Positions 1-15,000 of a stretch of DNA of 64,000 bases are shown piece by piece. Below the pieces are notes generated by a model. That model was not told the origin of the DNA, made no database searches, and worked only from the letters and a program-made list of their open reading frames with translations. Origin of the DNA: Henricia sp. BOLD:AAB3569 (lineage: Eukaryota; Echinodermata; Asteroidea; Spinulosida; Echinasteridae); contig JBBELK010000815.1 of the NCBI GenBank assembly GCA_037783545.1, forward strand, positions 1-64,000, written 5' to 3'. A program made the position numbers and the translations under genes. The number at the start of each line of letters is the position of its first letter. The stretch's first letter is position 1.

Positions 1-3000
1 CGCACTTGTCCTAAAAAAAATTGACAGCTTTCGCCGGAAATGGAAGGAGAAATTTCAGAGTTTAGAAAAAAAAGGGGTTGGCGCTTCCTGATGCTCCCGC
101 AACCTGTGGCTGTCTGTACAAACCTCTTTGGTGTACTCCGGACTCGTGCGCATGCTCTGATCTTCGGACTGTCGTTTGACACGGCCCAGATTGGGACGGG
201 ATTTTGGTCAAAGTGTGGTCCAAACGTCGGCAAATTTGGAGGTCGAAAAATGTTCCCGAACTTTCAAATTTTGCATTCTCCAAAAGACTTCATATTGCGC
301 ACATTGTTCCTAAAAAAAATGACAGACTTTCGCCGGAAATGGCAGAGAAATTTCAGAGTTTTTTAGAAAAAAGGGTTGGCGCTTCATGGATGCTCCCGCA
401 ACTGTGGCTGTCTGTACACACCTCTTGGTGTACTCACCTGACTCGGGCGCATGCTCATCCTTCGGACTGTCGTTGACACGGCCCGTTGGGACGGGATTTT
501 GGTCCAAAGTGTGGTCCAAACGTCCGGTCAAATTTGAGGTCGAAAAATGTTCCGACGAACTTCAAAATTTTGGATGCTCCAAAGACTCTATATTGCGCAC
601 TTGTCCTAAAAAATTGACAGACTTCGCCGGAAGATGGCAGAGAAATTAAGAGTTTAAGAAAAAAAAGGGGTTGGCGCTTCCTTGATGCTCCCGCACCCTG
701 TGGCTGTCTTGTACAACACCTCTTTGGTGTCTCCTTGACTCGTGCGCAAGCTCAATCCTTCGGACTGTCGTTGACCACGAGCCCAGTTTGGGACGGGATT
801 TTGTCAAAGTGTGGTCCAAATACGTCGGCAAAATTTGGAGTCGAAAATGTCCGCGAACTTCAAATTTTGGATGCTCCAAAGACTCTATAATGCGCACTTG
901 TCCTAAAAAACTGACACTGACTTCGCCGGGAAATGGCAGAGAAATTTCAGAGTTTTAGAAAAAAGGGTTGGCGGCTTCCTGGATCTCCCGCAACCTGTGC
1001 TGTCTGTACACACCTCTTTGGTGTACTCCTTGACCTCGTTCGCAGTTCAATTCCTTCGGACTGTCTTTGACACGGCCCAGTTTGGGACGGGATTTTGGTA
1101 AAAGTGTTGGTCCAAACTTCGGCAAAATTGGAGGTCGAAAAATGGTTTCCGACGAACTCAAATTTTGCATGCTCCAAGACTCTATATTGCGCCATTGTTC
1201 CCTAAAAAACTGCAAGACTTTCGCCGGAAATGGCAAAGAAATTTCAGAGTTTTAGAAAAAAGGGGTTGGCGCTTCCTGGATGCTCCCGCAACCTTGTCTG
1301 TCTGTACACACCTCTTTGTTGTACTCCTGACTCGTGCGCATGCTCAGTCCTTCGGACTGTCGTTGACACGGCCCAGTTGGGACGGGATTTTGGTCAAAGT
1401 GTGGTCCAAACGTCGCAAATTTGGAGGTCGAAAAATGTTCGGCGAACTTCACCCTTTTGCATGCTCCAAGACTCTAATAATTGCGCACTTGTCCCTTAAA
1501 AATTGACAGACTTTCGCCGGGACATGGCAGAGAAATTCAGGAGTTTAGAAAAAAAAGGGGTTGCGCTTCTGGATGCTCGCAACCTGTGGCTGTCTGTACA
1601 CACCTATTTGGTGTAATCCTGGACTCGTGCGCATGCTCAGCTCCTTCGGACTGTCGTTGACACGGCCCCAGTTTGGGACGGGATTTTGGTCAAGTGTGGT
1701 CCAAACGTCGCAAATTTAGGAGGTCGAAAAATGTTCCGACGAACTTCAAAATTTGGCATGCTCCAAAGACTCATATATTGGCGCACTTGTCCTAAAAAAT
1801 TGACAGACTTCGCCGGAAATGGCAGAGAAATTTTCAGAGTTTAGAAAAAAAAGGGGTGGCGCTTCCTGGATGCACCCGCAACCTGTGGCTGTCTGTACAC
1901 ACCTCTTGGTGTACCTCCTGACTCGTTGCGCATGCTCAGTCCCTTCGGACTGTCCGTTGACACGCCCAGTTTGGACGGGATTTTGGTCAAAGTGTGGTCC
2001 AAAACGTCGGCAAATTTGGAGGTCGAAAATGTTCCGACGAACATCAATATTTTGGCATGCTCCAAAGACTCTATATTGCGCCATGTCCTAAAAAATTGAC
2101 AGACTTTCGCCGGGAAATGCAGAGAAATTTCAGATTTTAGAAAAAAAAGGGGTTGGCGCTTCCTGGATGCTCCCGCAACCTGTGCTTGTCCTGTACACAC
2201 TCTTTGGTGTACTCCTTGACTCGTGCGCATGCTCCGCATGCATCCTTCGGACTGTCGTTGACTACGGCCCAGTTTGGACGGGGATTTTGGTCAAAGTGTG
2301 GTCCAAAGCTCGCCAAATTTGGAGGTCGAAAAATTGTTCCGACGAACTTCAAATTTGGCATGCTCAAAGACTCTATATTGCGCACATTGTCCTAAAAAAC
2401 TGACAGACTTGCGCACGGAAATGAGCAGAGAAATTTCAGAGTTAGAAAAAAAAGGGTTGGCGCTTCTGGATGTACTCCCGCAACCTGTGGCTGTCTGTAC
2501 ACACCTCTTTGGTGTACTCCTGACTCGTGCGCATAGCTCAGTCCCTCGACTGTCGTTTGGACACGAGCCCAGTTTGGGACGGGATTTTGGTCAAGTGTGG
2601 TCCAAACGTCGGCAAATTTGGAGTCGAAAAAAGTTCCGACGACTTCAAATTTTGATGCTCCAAAGACTCTATATTGCGCACTTGTCTAAAAAACTGACAG
2701 ACTTTCGCCGGGATATGGCAGAGAAATTTCAGAGTTTAGAAAAAGGAAAGGGGTTGGCGCTTTCTGGATGCTCCCGCAACCTGTGGCGTCTGTACACACC
2801 TATTGGTGTACTCCTGACTCGTGCGCATGCTCAGTCCTTCGGACTGTCGTTGACACGGCCCAGTTTGGGACGGGATTTTGTGACGTAAGTGTGGTCCAAA
2901 CGTCGGCAAATTTGGAGGTCGAAAATATGTTCCGGACGAACTTCAAAGGTTTGCATGCTCCAAAGACTCTATATTGCGCACTTGTCCTAAAAATTGACAT

Positions 3001-6000
3001 ACTTCCGCCGGGAAATGGCAGAGAATTTCAGAGTTTAGAAAAAAAAGGGTGGCGCGTCCTGGATGCTCCCGCACCTGTGGCTGTCCTGTACACACCTCGT
3101 TTGTGTACTCCTGACTCGTGCGCATGCTCAGTCCTTCGGACTGTCGTTGACACGAGCCCAGTTTGGGACGGGATTTTGGATCAAAGTGTGGTCCAAACGT
3201 CGGCAAATTTGGAGGTCGAAAAAGTTCCGACGACTTCAAATTTTGCATGCCTCCAAGACTCTATATTGCGCACTTGTCCTAAAAAATTGACAGACTTGCG
3301 CCGGGAAATGGCAGAGAAATTTCAGAGTTTAGAAAAAAAAGGGGTTGGCGGCTTCTGGATGCTCCCGCAACTGGGGCTGTCTTGTACACACCTCTTTGGT
3401 GTACTCCTGACACGTGCGCATGCTCAGATCCCCTTCGGCTGTCGTTGACACGGGCCCCATTTCGGGACGGGATTTTGGTCAAAGTGTGGTCCAAACGTCG
3501 GCAAATTTGGAGGTCGAAAAATGTTCCGACGACTTCAATTTTGCATGCTCCAAAGACTCTATATTGCGCACTTGTCCTAAAAATTGACAGGACTTTCGCC
3601 GGGAAATGGCAGAGAAAATTTCAGAGTTAGAAAAAAAAGGGGTTGCGCGCTTCCTGGATGCTCCCGCAACCTGTGGCTGTCTGTACACACCTCTTTGTGT
3701 ACTCCTGACTCTGCGCATGCTCAGTCACTTCGGACTGTCGTTGACACGCCCAGTTTGGACGGGATATTGGTCAAAGTGTGGTCCAAACGTCGGCAAATTG
3801 GAGTCGAAAATGTTCCGACGAAATTCAAATTTTGCCATGCTCCAAAGACTCTATATTGCGCACTTGTCCTAAAAAATTGACAGACTTTCGCCGGGAAATG
3901 CGAGAAATTCAGAGTTTAGAAAAAAAGGGGTGGCGCGTCCTGGATGCTCCGCAACCTGTGGCTGTCTGTACACACCTCTTTGGTGTACTCCTGACTCGTG
4001 CGCATGCTCAGTCCTTCGGTACTGTCGTTGACACGGCCCAGTTTGGGACGGGATTTTGGTCAAAGTGTGGTCCAAACGTCGGCAAATTTGGAGGTCGAAA
4101 AATGTTCCGACGAACTCAAATTTTTGGCATGCTCCAAGACTCTATATTGCGCACTTGCTCCTAAAAAAAAATTGACAGACTTTCGCCGGGAAAGTGGCAA
4201 GAGAAATTTCAGAGTTAGAAAAAAAGGGGTTGCCTTCCCTGGATGCTCCCGCCAACCAGTGGCTGTCTGTACACACCTCTAGGTGTCTCCTGACTCGTGC
4301 GCATGCTCAGTCCCTTCGGACTGTCGTTGACACGGCCCGTTTGGGACGGGATTTTGGACAAAGTGTGGTCCAAACGTCGGCAAATTAGGATGTCGATAAA
4401 ATGTTCCGACGAACTTCAATTTTGCATGCTCCAAAGACTCTATATTGCGCACCTTGTCCTAAAAAAATTGACAGACTTTCGCCGGGAATGGCAGAGAAAT
4501 TTCAGAGTTTAGAAAAAAAAAAAGGGGTGGCGCTTCCTGGATGCTCCCGCACCCCTGTGGCTGTCTGTACACGCCTCTTGGTGTACTCCTGACTCGTGCG
4601 CATGCTCAGTCCTTCGGACTGGCGTTGACACGGCCCAGTTGGGACGAGGATTTGGTCAAAGTGGTGGTCAAACGTCGGCAAATTTGGAGGTCGAAAAATG
4701 TTCCCGACGAACTTCAAATTTTGCATGCTCCAAAGACTCTATATTGCGCACTTGTCCTAAAAAATTGACAGACTTCACGCCGGAAATGGCAGAGAATTTC
4801 AGAGTTTAGGAAAAAAAGGGGTTGGCGCTTCCTGGATGCTCCGCACTGTGGCTGTCTGTACCCACCTCTTTGGTGTACTCCTGACTCGTGCGCATGCTCA
4901 GTCCTTCGGACTGTCGTTGACACGGCCCAGTTCGTGGACGGGATTTTGGTCAAAGTGTGGTCCAAACGTCGGCAAATTTGGAGTCGAAAAATGTTCCGAC
5001 GAACTTCAATTTTGCATGCTCCAAAGACTCTATATTGCGCACTTTGTCCTAAAAAAATTGACAGACTTTCGCCGGGAAATGCAGAGAAATTTCAGAGTTT
5101 AGACAAAAAAAGGGGTTTGCCTTCTGGATGCCCCGCAACCTGTGGCTGTCTGTACACACCTCTTGGTGTACTCCTGACTCGTGCGCATGCTCAGTCCTTC
5201 GGACTGTCGTTGACACCGGCCAGTTTGGGACGGGGATTTTGGTCAAAGTGTGGTCCCAAACGTCGGCAAATTTGGAGGTCGAAAAATGTTCCGACAGAAC
5301 TATCAAATTTTGCATGCTCCAAAGACTCTATATTGCGCACATTGTCCTAAAAATTTGACTAGACTTCGCCGGGAAATGGCAGAGAATTTCAGAGTTTAGG
5401 AAAAAAAGGGGTTGGCGCTTCCTGATGCTCACGCAACCTGTGGCTGTCTGTACACACCTGCTTTGGTGTACTCCCTGACTCGTGCGCATGCTCAGTCCTT
5501 CGGACTGTCTTTGGATCACGGCCCAGTTTGGGACGGGATTTTGGTCTAAGTGTGGTCCAAACGTCGGCAATTTGGAGGTCGAAAAATGTTCGACGAACTA
5601 CTTCAATTTTGAGTGCTCCAAAGACTCTATATTTACGCACTTGTCCTAAAAAACTGACAGACTTTCGCCGGGAAATGGCAGAGAAATTTCAGAGTTTAGA
5701 AAAAAAAGGGGTTGGCGCTTTCCTTGGATGCTCCCGCATCCATGTGGCTGTCTGTACACACCTCTTTGGTGTACTCCTGACTCGTGCGCATGCTCAGATC
5801 CTTCGGGACTGACGTTGACAACAGCCCAGTTTGGGGACGGGATTTTGGTCAAAGTGTGGTCCAAACGTCGGCAATTTGGAGGTCCGAAAAGTGTCCGACG
5901 AACTTTCTCAATTTTGCATGCTCCAAAGGGACTCTATATTGCGCACTTGTCCTAAAAAATTGACAGACTTTCGCCGGAAATGGCAGAGAAAATTCAGAGT

Positions 6001-9000
6001 TGTAGAAAAAAAGGGGTTGGCGCTTCCTGGATGCTCCCGCAACCCCTAGTGGCTGTCTGTACCCACCTCTTTGGATGTACTCCTGTCATCGTGCGCATGC
6101 TCAAGCTCCTTCCGGGACTGTCGTTGACACGGCCCCAGTTTGGGACGGGATTTTGGTCAAAGTGTGGTCCAAACGTCGGCAAATTTGGAGGTCGAAAAAT
6201 ATGTTCCTGACGAACTTCCAAAATTTTGCATGCTCAAAGACTCTATATTGCGCACAGTTGTCCTAAAAAATTGACAGACCTTTTCGCCGGAATTGGCAGA
6301 GAAATTTCAGAGTTTTAGAAAAAAGAGGGGGGTTGGCGCTCCTGGATGCTCCCGCAACCTGTGGCTGATCTGTACACACCTCTTGTGTACTCCTGGACTC
6401 GTGCGCATGCATCAGTCCTTCGGACTGTCGTTGACTCGGCCCAGTTTGGACGGGATTTTGGTCAAAGTGTGGTCCAAACGTCGGCAATTTGGAGGTCGAA
6501 AAATGTTCCGACGAACTTCAAATTTTGCATGCCTCCCAAAGACTCTATATTGCGCACTTGTCCAAACAAATGTGACAGACTTTCCGCGGGAAATGGCAGA
6601 GAAATTTCAGAGTTTAGAAAAAAAAGGGGTGGCGCTTCCTGGATGCTCCGCAACCTGTGGCTGTCTGTACACACCTATTTGGTGTACTCCTGACTCGTGC
6701 GCATGTCAGTCCTTCGGACTGTCGTTGACACGGCCCAGTTTGGGACGAGGATTTTGGTCAAAGTGTGGTCCAAACGTCGGCAAATTTGGAGGTCGAAAAA
6801 TGTTCCGACGGAACTTCAAATTTTGCAGGCCCAAAGACTCTATATTGCGCACTTAGTCCTAAAAAATTGACAGACTTTCGCCGGAAATGGCAGAGAAATT
6901 TCAGAGTTAGAAAAAAAAGGGGTGGCGCTTCCTGATGCCACCGCAACCTGTGGCTTGTCTGTCCACACCTCTTTGGTGTACTCCTGACTCGTGCGCAATG
7001 CTCAGATCCTTCGGACTGTCGTTGACACGGCCCCAGTTTGGGACGGAGATTTTGGTCAAAGTGTGGTCAACCGTCGGAAATTTGGAGTCGAAAAATGTTC
7101 CGACGAACTATCAAATTTTGATGCTCCAAAAGACTCTATATTGCGCACTTGTCCTAAAAAATGACAGACTTTCGCCCGGGAAATGGCAGAGAATTCAGAG
7201 TTTATAAAAAAAAAGGGGGTGGCGCTTCTGGATGCCCTCCCGAAACTGTGGCTGTCTGTACACACCTCTTTGGTGTACTCCTGACATCGTGCGCAATGCT
7301 CAGTCCTTCGGACTGTCGGTTGACACGGCCCAGTTTGGGGACGGGATTTTGGTCAAAGTGTGGTCCAAACGGCGGCAAATTTGGAGGTCGAAAAATGTTC
7401 GACGAACTTCAAATTTTGGATGCTCCAAGACTCTATATTGCGGCACATTGTCCTAAAAAAACTGACAGACTTTCGCCGGGAAATGGCAGAGAAATTTCAG
7501 AGTTTAGAATAAAAAAGGGGTTGGCGCATCCTGGATGCTCCCGCAAACCGTGGGCTGTCTGTACACACCTCTTTGGTGTACCCTGACTCGTGCGCATGCT
7601 CAAGTCCTTCGGACTGTCGTTTGACACGGCCCAGTTTGGGACGGGATTTTGGTCAAAGTGTGGTCCAAAACGTCGGCAAATTTGGAGTCGAAAATGTTCC
7701 GACGAATTCAATTTTGCATGCTCCAAAGGACTCTATATTGCGCACTTGTCCTAAAAAACCTGACTAGACTTTCGCGCGGGAAATGGCAGAGAAATTTCAG
7801 AGTTTAGGAAAAAAAGGGGTTGGCGCTTCTCTCTTGGATGCTCCCGCAACCTGTGGCTGTCTGTACAACACCTCTTTGGTGTACTCCTGACTCGTGCGCA
7901 TGCTCAGTCCTTCGGACTGTCGTGGACACGGCCCAGGTTTGGGACGGGATTTTGGTCTAGTCAAAGTGTGGTCCAAACGTCCGGCAAAATTTGGAGGTCG
8001 AAAAATGTTCCGACGAACTTCAAATTTTGCATGCTCCACAAGACTCTATATTGCGCACTTGTCCTAAAAATTGACAGACGTTTCGCCGGGAAATGGCAGA
8101 TAAATTTCAAGGAGTTTAGAAAAAAAAAAAAGGGGTTGGCGCTTCTGATGCTCCCGAAACCCTGTGTCTGTCTGTTACACACCTATTTGGTGTACTCTGA
8201 CTCGTGGCGCATGCTCAGTCCTGCGGACTGTCGTTGACACGGCCCAGTTTGGGACGGGATTTTGGTCAAAGTGTGGTCCAAACGTCGGCAATAATTTGGA
8301 GGTCGAAAAATGTTCCGACGAACTTCAAAGTTTTGCATGCTCAAAGACTCTATTGCGCACTTGTCCTAAAAAATTGACAGACTTTCGCGGGTAATGCAGA
8401 GAACTTTCAGAGTTTAGAAAAAAAAGGGGTTGGCGCTTCTGGATGCTCCCGCAACCTGTGGCTGTCTTACACACCTCTTTGGTGTACTCCTGACTCGTGC
8501 GCATGCTCAGCTCCATCGGACTGTCGTTGACACGGCCCAGTTTGGGACGGGATTTTGGTCAAAGTGTGGTCCAACGTCGGCAAATTGGAGGTCGAAAAAT
8601 GTTCGACGAAACTTCAAATTTTGGATGCTCAAAGACTCTATATTGCGCACTTGTCCTAAAAAACTGACAGACTTTCGCCGGGAAATGGCAGAGAAATTTC
8701 AGAGTTAGAAAAAAATGGGTTGGCGCTTCTGGATGCTCCCGCAACCTGTGGCTGTCTGTACACACCTCTTGGTGTACTCTTACTCCGTGCGCATGCTCAG
8801 TCCTTCGGACTGTCGTTGACCACGGCCCCAGTTTGGGACGGGATTTTGGTCAAAGTGTGGTCCAAACGTCGGCAAATTTGGCAGGTCGAAAAAATGTTCC
8901 GACGAACTTCAAATTTTGCATGCTCCCAAGGACTCTTATATTGCGCACATTGTCCTAAAAAACTACAGACTTTCGCCGGGGAAATGGGGCAGAGAATTTC

Positions 9001-12000
9001 AGAGTTAGAAAACCAAGGGGTTGGCGCTTCCTGGTATGCTCCCCGCACCTGTGGCTGTCTGTACACACCTCTTTGGTGTACTCCTGACTCGTGCGCATGC
9101 TCAGTCCTTCGGACTGTCGTTGTCACGGCCCAGTTTGGACGGGATTTGGTCAAAGTGTGGTCCAAACGTCGGCAATTTGGAGGTCGAAAATGTTCCGACG
9201 GAACTTCAATTTTGCATGCTCCAAAGGACTCTATATGCGCACTTGGTCCTAAAAAAATGACAGACTTTCGCCGGGGAAATGGAAGAGAAATTTCAGAGTT
9301 TAGAAAAAAAAAAGGGGTTGGCGCTTCCTGGATGCTCCCGCAACCTGTGGCTGTCTGTACACACCTATTTGTGTACTCCTGACTCGTGCGCATGCTCCAG
9401 TCCTTCGGACTGTCGTTGGACACGGCCCAGTTTGGGACGGGATTTTGGTCAAGTGTGTCCAAACGTCGGCAAATTTGGAGTCGAAAAATGTCCGACGAAC
9501 TTCAAATTTGCATGCTCCAAAGACTCTATATTGCGCACTTGTCCATAAAATTTGGACGACTTTCGCCCGGGAAATGGCAGAGAAATTTCAGAGTTTAGAA
9601 AAAAAATGGGTGTTGGCGCTTCCTGGATGCTCCCGCAACCTGTGGCTGTCTGTACACACCTCTTTGGTGTACTCCTGACTCGTGCGCATGCCTCAGCATC
9701 CCTTCGGACTGTCGTTGACACGCCAGTTTGGGACGGGAACTTTGGTCCAAGTGTGGTCCAAACGTCGGCAAATTTGGAGGTCGAAAATGTTCCGACGAAC
9801 TTCAAATTTTGCATGCTCCAAAGACTCTATATTGGCACTTTGTCCTAAAAAAATTGACAGACTTCGCGGGAAAATGGCAGAGGACTAATTCAGAGTTTAG
9901 AAAAAAAAGGGGTTGGCGCTTCCTGGATGCTCCCCGCAACCTGTGGCTTGTCTGTCACACCTCTTTGGTGTACTCCTGACTCGTGCGCATGCTCAGTCCT
10001 TCGGACTGTCGTTGACACGGCCCAGTTTGGGACGGGATTTTAGGTCCAAAGTGTGGTCCATACGTCGCCAAATTGGTGGTCGAAAAATGTTCCGGACGAA
10101 CTTTCAAATTTAGGCATGCTCCAAAGACCTCTATATTGCGCTCAACGTGTCCCTAAAAAACTGACAGACTTTCGCCGGGAATGCAGAGAAATTTCAGGAG
10201 TTAGAAAAAAAGGGGTTGGCGCTTCCTGATGCTCCCGCAACCTGTGGCTGTCTGTACACACCTCTTTGGTGTACTCCAGACTCGGTGCGCATCTCAGGTC
10301 CTTCGGCTGTCGTTGACACGGGCCCAGTTTGGGACGGGATTTTGGTCAAAGTGTGTCCAAACGGTCGGCAAATTTGGAGGTCGAAAAATGTCCGACGAAC
10401 TCAAATTTTGCATGCTCCAAATGACTCTATATTGCGCACATTGTCCTAAAAAATTGACAGACTTTCGCCGGGAAATGGCAGATGAAGGGAATTTCAGAGT
10501 TTAGAAAAAAAAGGGGTTGGCGCTTCCTGGATGCTCCCGCAAAACTGTGGCTGTCTGTACACACCTCTTTGGTGTACTCCTGACTCGTGCGCATGCTCAG
10601 TCCTTCGGACTGTCGTTGACACGGCCCAGTTTGGGACGGGATTTTGGACAAAGTGTGGTCCAAACGTCGGCAAATTTGGAGGTCCGAAAATGTTCCGACG
10701 AACTTCAAATTTTGCATGCTCCAAAGACTCTATATTGCGCACTTGTCCTAAAAATTGACAGACTTCGCCGGGAAATGGCCAGAGAAATTCAGAGTTTAGA
10801 AAAAAGGGGGTTGGCGCTTCTGGATGCTCCCGCAACCTGTGGCTGTTGACACACTCTTGGTGTACTCCTGACTCGTGCGCATGCTCAGTCCTCGGACTGT
10901 CGTTGACACGGACCAGTTTGGGGACGGGATTTTGGTAAAGTGTGGTCCAAAACGTCGGCAAATTTGGAGGTCGAAAAATGTTCCGACGAACTTCAAATTT
11001 TGCAATGCTCCAAAGACTCTATATTAGCGCACTTTACTAAAAAATTGACAGACTTTCGCCGGGAAATGGCAGAGAAATTTCAGAGTTTAGAAAAAAAAGG
11101 GGTTGGCGCTTCCTGGATGCTCCCCGGCAACCTGTGGCTGTCTGTACACACCTATTTGGTGTACTCTTGACTCGTGCGCAATGCTCAGTCCTTCGGACAG
11201 TCGTTGACACGGCCCAGTTTGGGACGGGATTTTGGTCAAAGTTGGGTCCAAACGTCGGCAAATTTGGAGGTCGAAAAATGTTCCGACGAACTTCAAATTT
11301 TGCATGCTCCAAAGACTCTATATTGCGCACTTGTCCTAACAAAATTGACAGACTTTGCCGGGAAATGGCAGAGAAATTCAGAGTTTAGAAAAAAAAGGGG
11401 TTGGCGCTTCCCTGGATGCTCCCGCAACCTGTGCTGTCCTGTACACACCTCTTGGTGTACTCCTTGACTCGTGCGCATGCTCAGCTCCTTGGACTGTCGT
11501 TGACACGGCCCAGTTTGGGGACGGGATTTTTGTTCAAAGTGTGGTCCAAACGTCGGCAAAATTTGAGAGTCGAAAAATGTTCCGACGGAATTCAAATTTT
11601 GCATATGCTCCAAAGACTCTATATTGCGCACTTGTCCTAAAAAATTGACAGACTTTCCGCCGGGAATTGGCAGAGAATTCAGAGTTTAGAAAAAAAAGGG
11701 GTGGCGCTCTGGATGCTCCCCGCAACCTGTGGCTGTCTGTACTACACCTATTTAGGTGTACTCCTGACTCGTGCGCATGCTCAGTCCTTCGGAATGTCGT
11801 GACACGGCCAGTTGGGACGGGATGTTGGTCAAAGTGTGGGTCCAAACGTCGCAAATCTGGAGGTCCGAAAAATGTCCAGGACGAACTTCAAATTTTGCAT
11901 GCTCCAAAGGACTCTATATTTGCGCACTTGTCCTAAAAAATTGACAGAGCTTACGCCGGGAAATGGCAGAGAAATGTCAGAGTTTAGAAAAAAAAAGGGG

Positions 12001-15000
12001 TGCGCTTCCTGGATGCTCCGCAACCTGTGGCTGTCTGTACACACCTCTTTGGTGTACTCCCTGACTCGTGCGCATAGGCTCAGTCCTTCGGGACTGTCGT
12101 TGACACGGCCCAGTTTGGGACGGGATTTTGGTCAAAGTGTGGTCCAAACGTCGGCAAATTTGGATGGTCGAAAAATGTTCCGACGAACTTTCAAATTTTG
12201 CAATGCTCCAAAGACTCTATATTGCGCACTTGTCCTTAAAAATTTTACAGGACTTTCGCCGGGAAAAAATGGCAGAGAAATTTCAGTTTAGAAAAAAAGG
12301 GGTTGGCGCTCCTGGATGCTCCCGCAAACAACCTGTGGCTGTCTGTACACACCTCTTTGGTGTACTTCCCTGACTCGTGCGCATGCTCTGTCCTTCGGAC
12401 TGTCGTTGACACGGCCCCAGTTTGGGACGGGATTTTGGTCAAAGTGTGGTCCAAACGTCGCAAATTTGGAGGTCGAAAAATGTTCCGACGACTTCAAATT
12501 TTTGCATGCTCCAAAGACTCTATATTGCGCACGTTGTCCTAAAAAATTTACAGACTTTCGCCGGAAATGGCAGAGAAATTTCAGGAGTTAGAAAAAAAAG
12601 GGGTTGGCGCTTCCTGGATGCTCCCGCAAACCTGTGGCTGTCTGTACACACCTCTTTGGTGTACTCCTGACTCGTGCGCATGCTCAGTCCTTCGGACTGT
12701 CGTTGACGGGGGACGGCCAGTTTGGGACGGGATTTTTGGTCAAAGTGTGGTCCAAATCGTCGGCAAATTTGGAGGTCGAAAAAATGTTCCGACGAACTCA
12801 AATTTTGCATGCTCACGAAATGGACTCTATATTGCGCACTTGTCCTATAAAAATTTACAGACTTTCCGCCGGAAATGGCAGAGAAATTTCAGAGTTTAGA
12901 AAAAAAGGTGTTGGCGCTTCCTGGATGCTCCCGCAACCTGTGGCTGTCATGTACACAACCTCTTTGGTTACTCCTGACTCGTGCGCATGCTCAGTCCTTC
13001 GGATTTCTGTCGTTGACAGGCCCAGTTTGGGACGGGATTTTGGTCAAAGTGTGCCAAACGTCGGCAAATTTGGAGGTCGAAAAATGTTCCGACGAACTTC
13101 AAATTTGCATGCCTTCAAAGACTCTATATTGCGCACTTGTCCTAAAAAATTGATAGACTTTCGCCGGGAAATGGCAGAGAAATTTCAGAGTTTAGAAAAA
13201 AGGGGTTGGCGCTTCCTGGATGCTCCCGCAACCTGTGGCTGTCTGTACACACCTCTTTGGTGTACTCCTGACTCGTGCGCATGCTCAGTCCTTCGGACTG
13301 TCGTTGACACGGCCCAGTTTGGGACGGGATTTTGGTCAAAGTGTGGTCCAAACGGTCGGCAAATTTGGAGGTCGAAAAATGTTCCGACGAACTTCAAATT
13401 TTGCATGCTCCAAAGACTCTATATTGCGCACTTGTCCTAAAAAATGACAGACTTTCGCCGGGAATGGCAGAGAAATTTCAGAGTTTAGAAAAAAAAGGGG
13501 TTGGCGCTTCATGGATGCTCCCGCAACCTGTGGCTGTCTGTACACACCTCTTGGTGTACTCCTGACTCGTGCGCATGCTCAGTCTTCGGACTGTCGTTGA
13601 CACGGCCCAGTTTGGGACGGATTTTGTCAAAGTGTGGTCCAAACGTCGGCAAATTTGGAGGTCGAAAAAATGTTCCGACGAACTTCAAATTTTGCATGCT
13701 CCAAAGACTCTATATTGCGCACTTGTCCTAAAAAATTGACAGACTTTCGCCGGAAATGGCAGAGAAATTTCAGAGTTTAGAAAAAAAGGGGTGCGCTTCC
13801 TGGATGCTCCCGCAACCTGTGGCTGACTGTACACACCTCTTTGGTGTACTCCTGACTCGTCGCGCATGCTCAGTCCTTCGGACTGTCGTTGACACGGCCC
13901 AGTTTGGGACGGGATTTTGGTCAAAGTTGTGTCCAAACGTCGGCAAATTGGAGGTCGAAAATGTTCGACGAACTTCAAATTTTGCATGCTCCAAAGACTC
14001 TATATTGCGCACTTGTCCTAAAAATTGACAGACTTTCGCAGGAAATGGCAGAGAAATTTCAGAGTTTAGAAAAAAGGGGTTGGCGCTTCCTGGATGACTC
14101 CCGCAACCTGTGGCTGTCTGTACACACCTCTTTGGTGCTACTCCTGACTCGTGCGCATGCTCAGTCCTTCGGACTGTCGTTGACACGGCCCAGTTTGGGA
14201 CGGGATTTTGGTCAAAGTGTGGTCCAAACGTCGGCAAATTGGAGGTCGAAAAATGTTCCGACGAACTTCAAATTTTGCATGCTCCAAAGACTCTATATTG
14301 CGCACTTGTCCTAAAAATTGACAGACTTTCGCCGGGAAATGGCAGAGAAATTTCAGAGTTTAGAAAAAAAAGGGGTTGGCGCTTCCTGGATGCTCCCGCA
14401 ACCTGTGGCTGTCTGTACACCACCTCTTTGGTGTACTCCTGACTCGTGCGCATGCTCAGTCCTTCGGACTGTCGTTGACACGGCCACAGTTTGGGACGGG
14501 ATTTTGGTCAAAGTGTGGTCCAAACGTCGGCAAATTTGGAGGTCGAAAAATGTTCCGACGAACTTCAAATTTTGCATGCTCCAAAGACTCTATATGCGCA
14601 CTTGTCCTAAAAAATTGACAGACTTTCGCCGGGAAATGGCAGAGAAATTTCAGAGTTTAGAAAAAAAAGGGGTTGGCGCTTCCTGGATGCTCCCGCAACC
14701 TGTGGCTGTCTGTACACACCTCTTTGGTGTACTCCTGACTCGTGCGCATGCTCAGTCCTTCGGACTGTCGTTGACACGCCAGTTTGGGACGGGATTTTGT
14801 CAAAGTGTGGTCCAAACGTCCGGCAAATTTGGAGGTCGAAAAATGTTCCGACGAACTTCAAATTTTGCATGCTCCAAAGACTCTATATTGCGCACTTGTC
14901 CTAACAAATTGACAGACTTCGCCGGGAAAATGGCAGAGAAATTTCAGAGTTTAGAAAAAAAGGGGTTGCGCTTCTTGGATGCTCCGCAACCTGTGGCTGT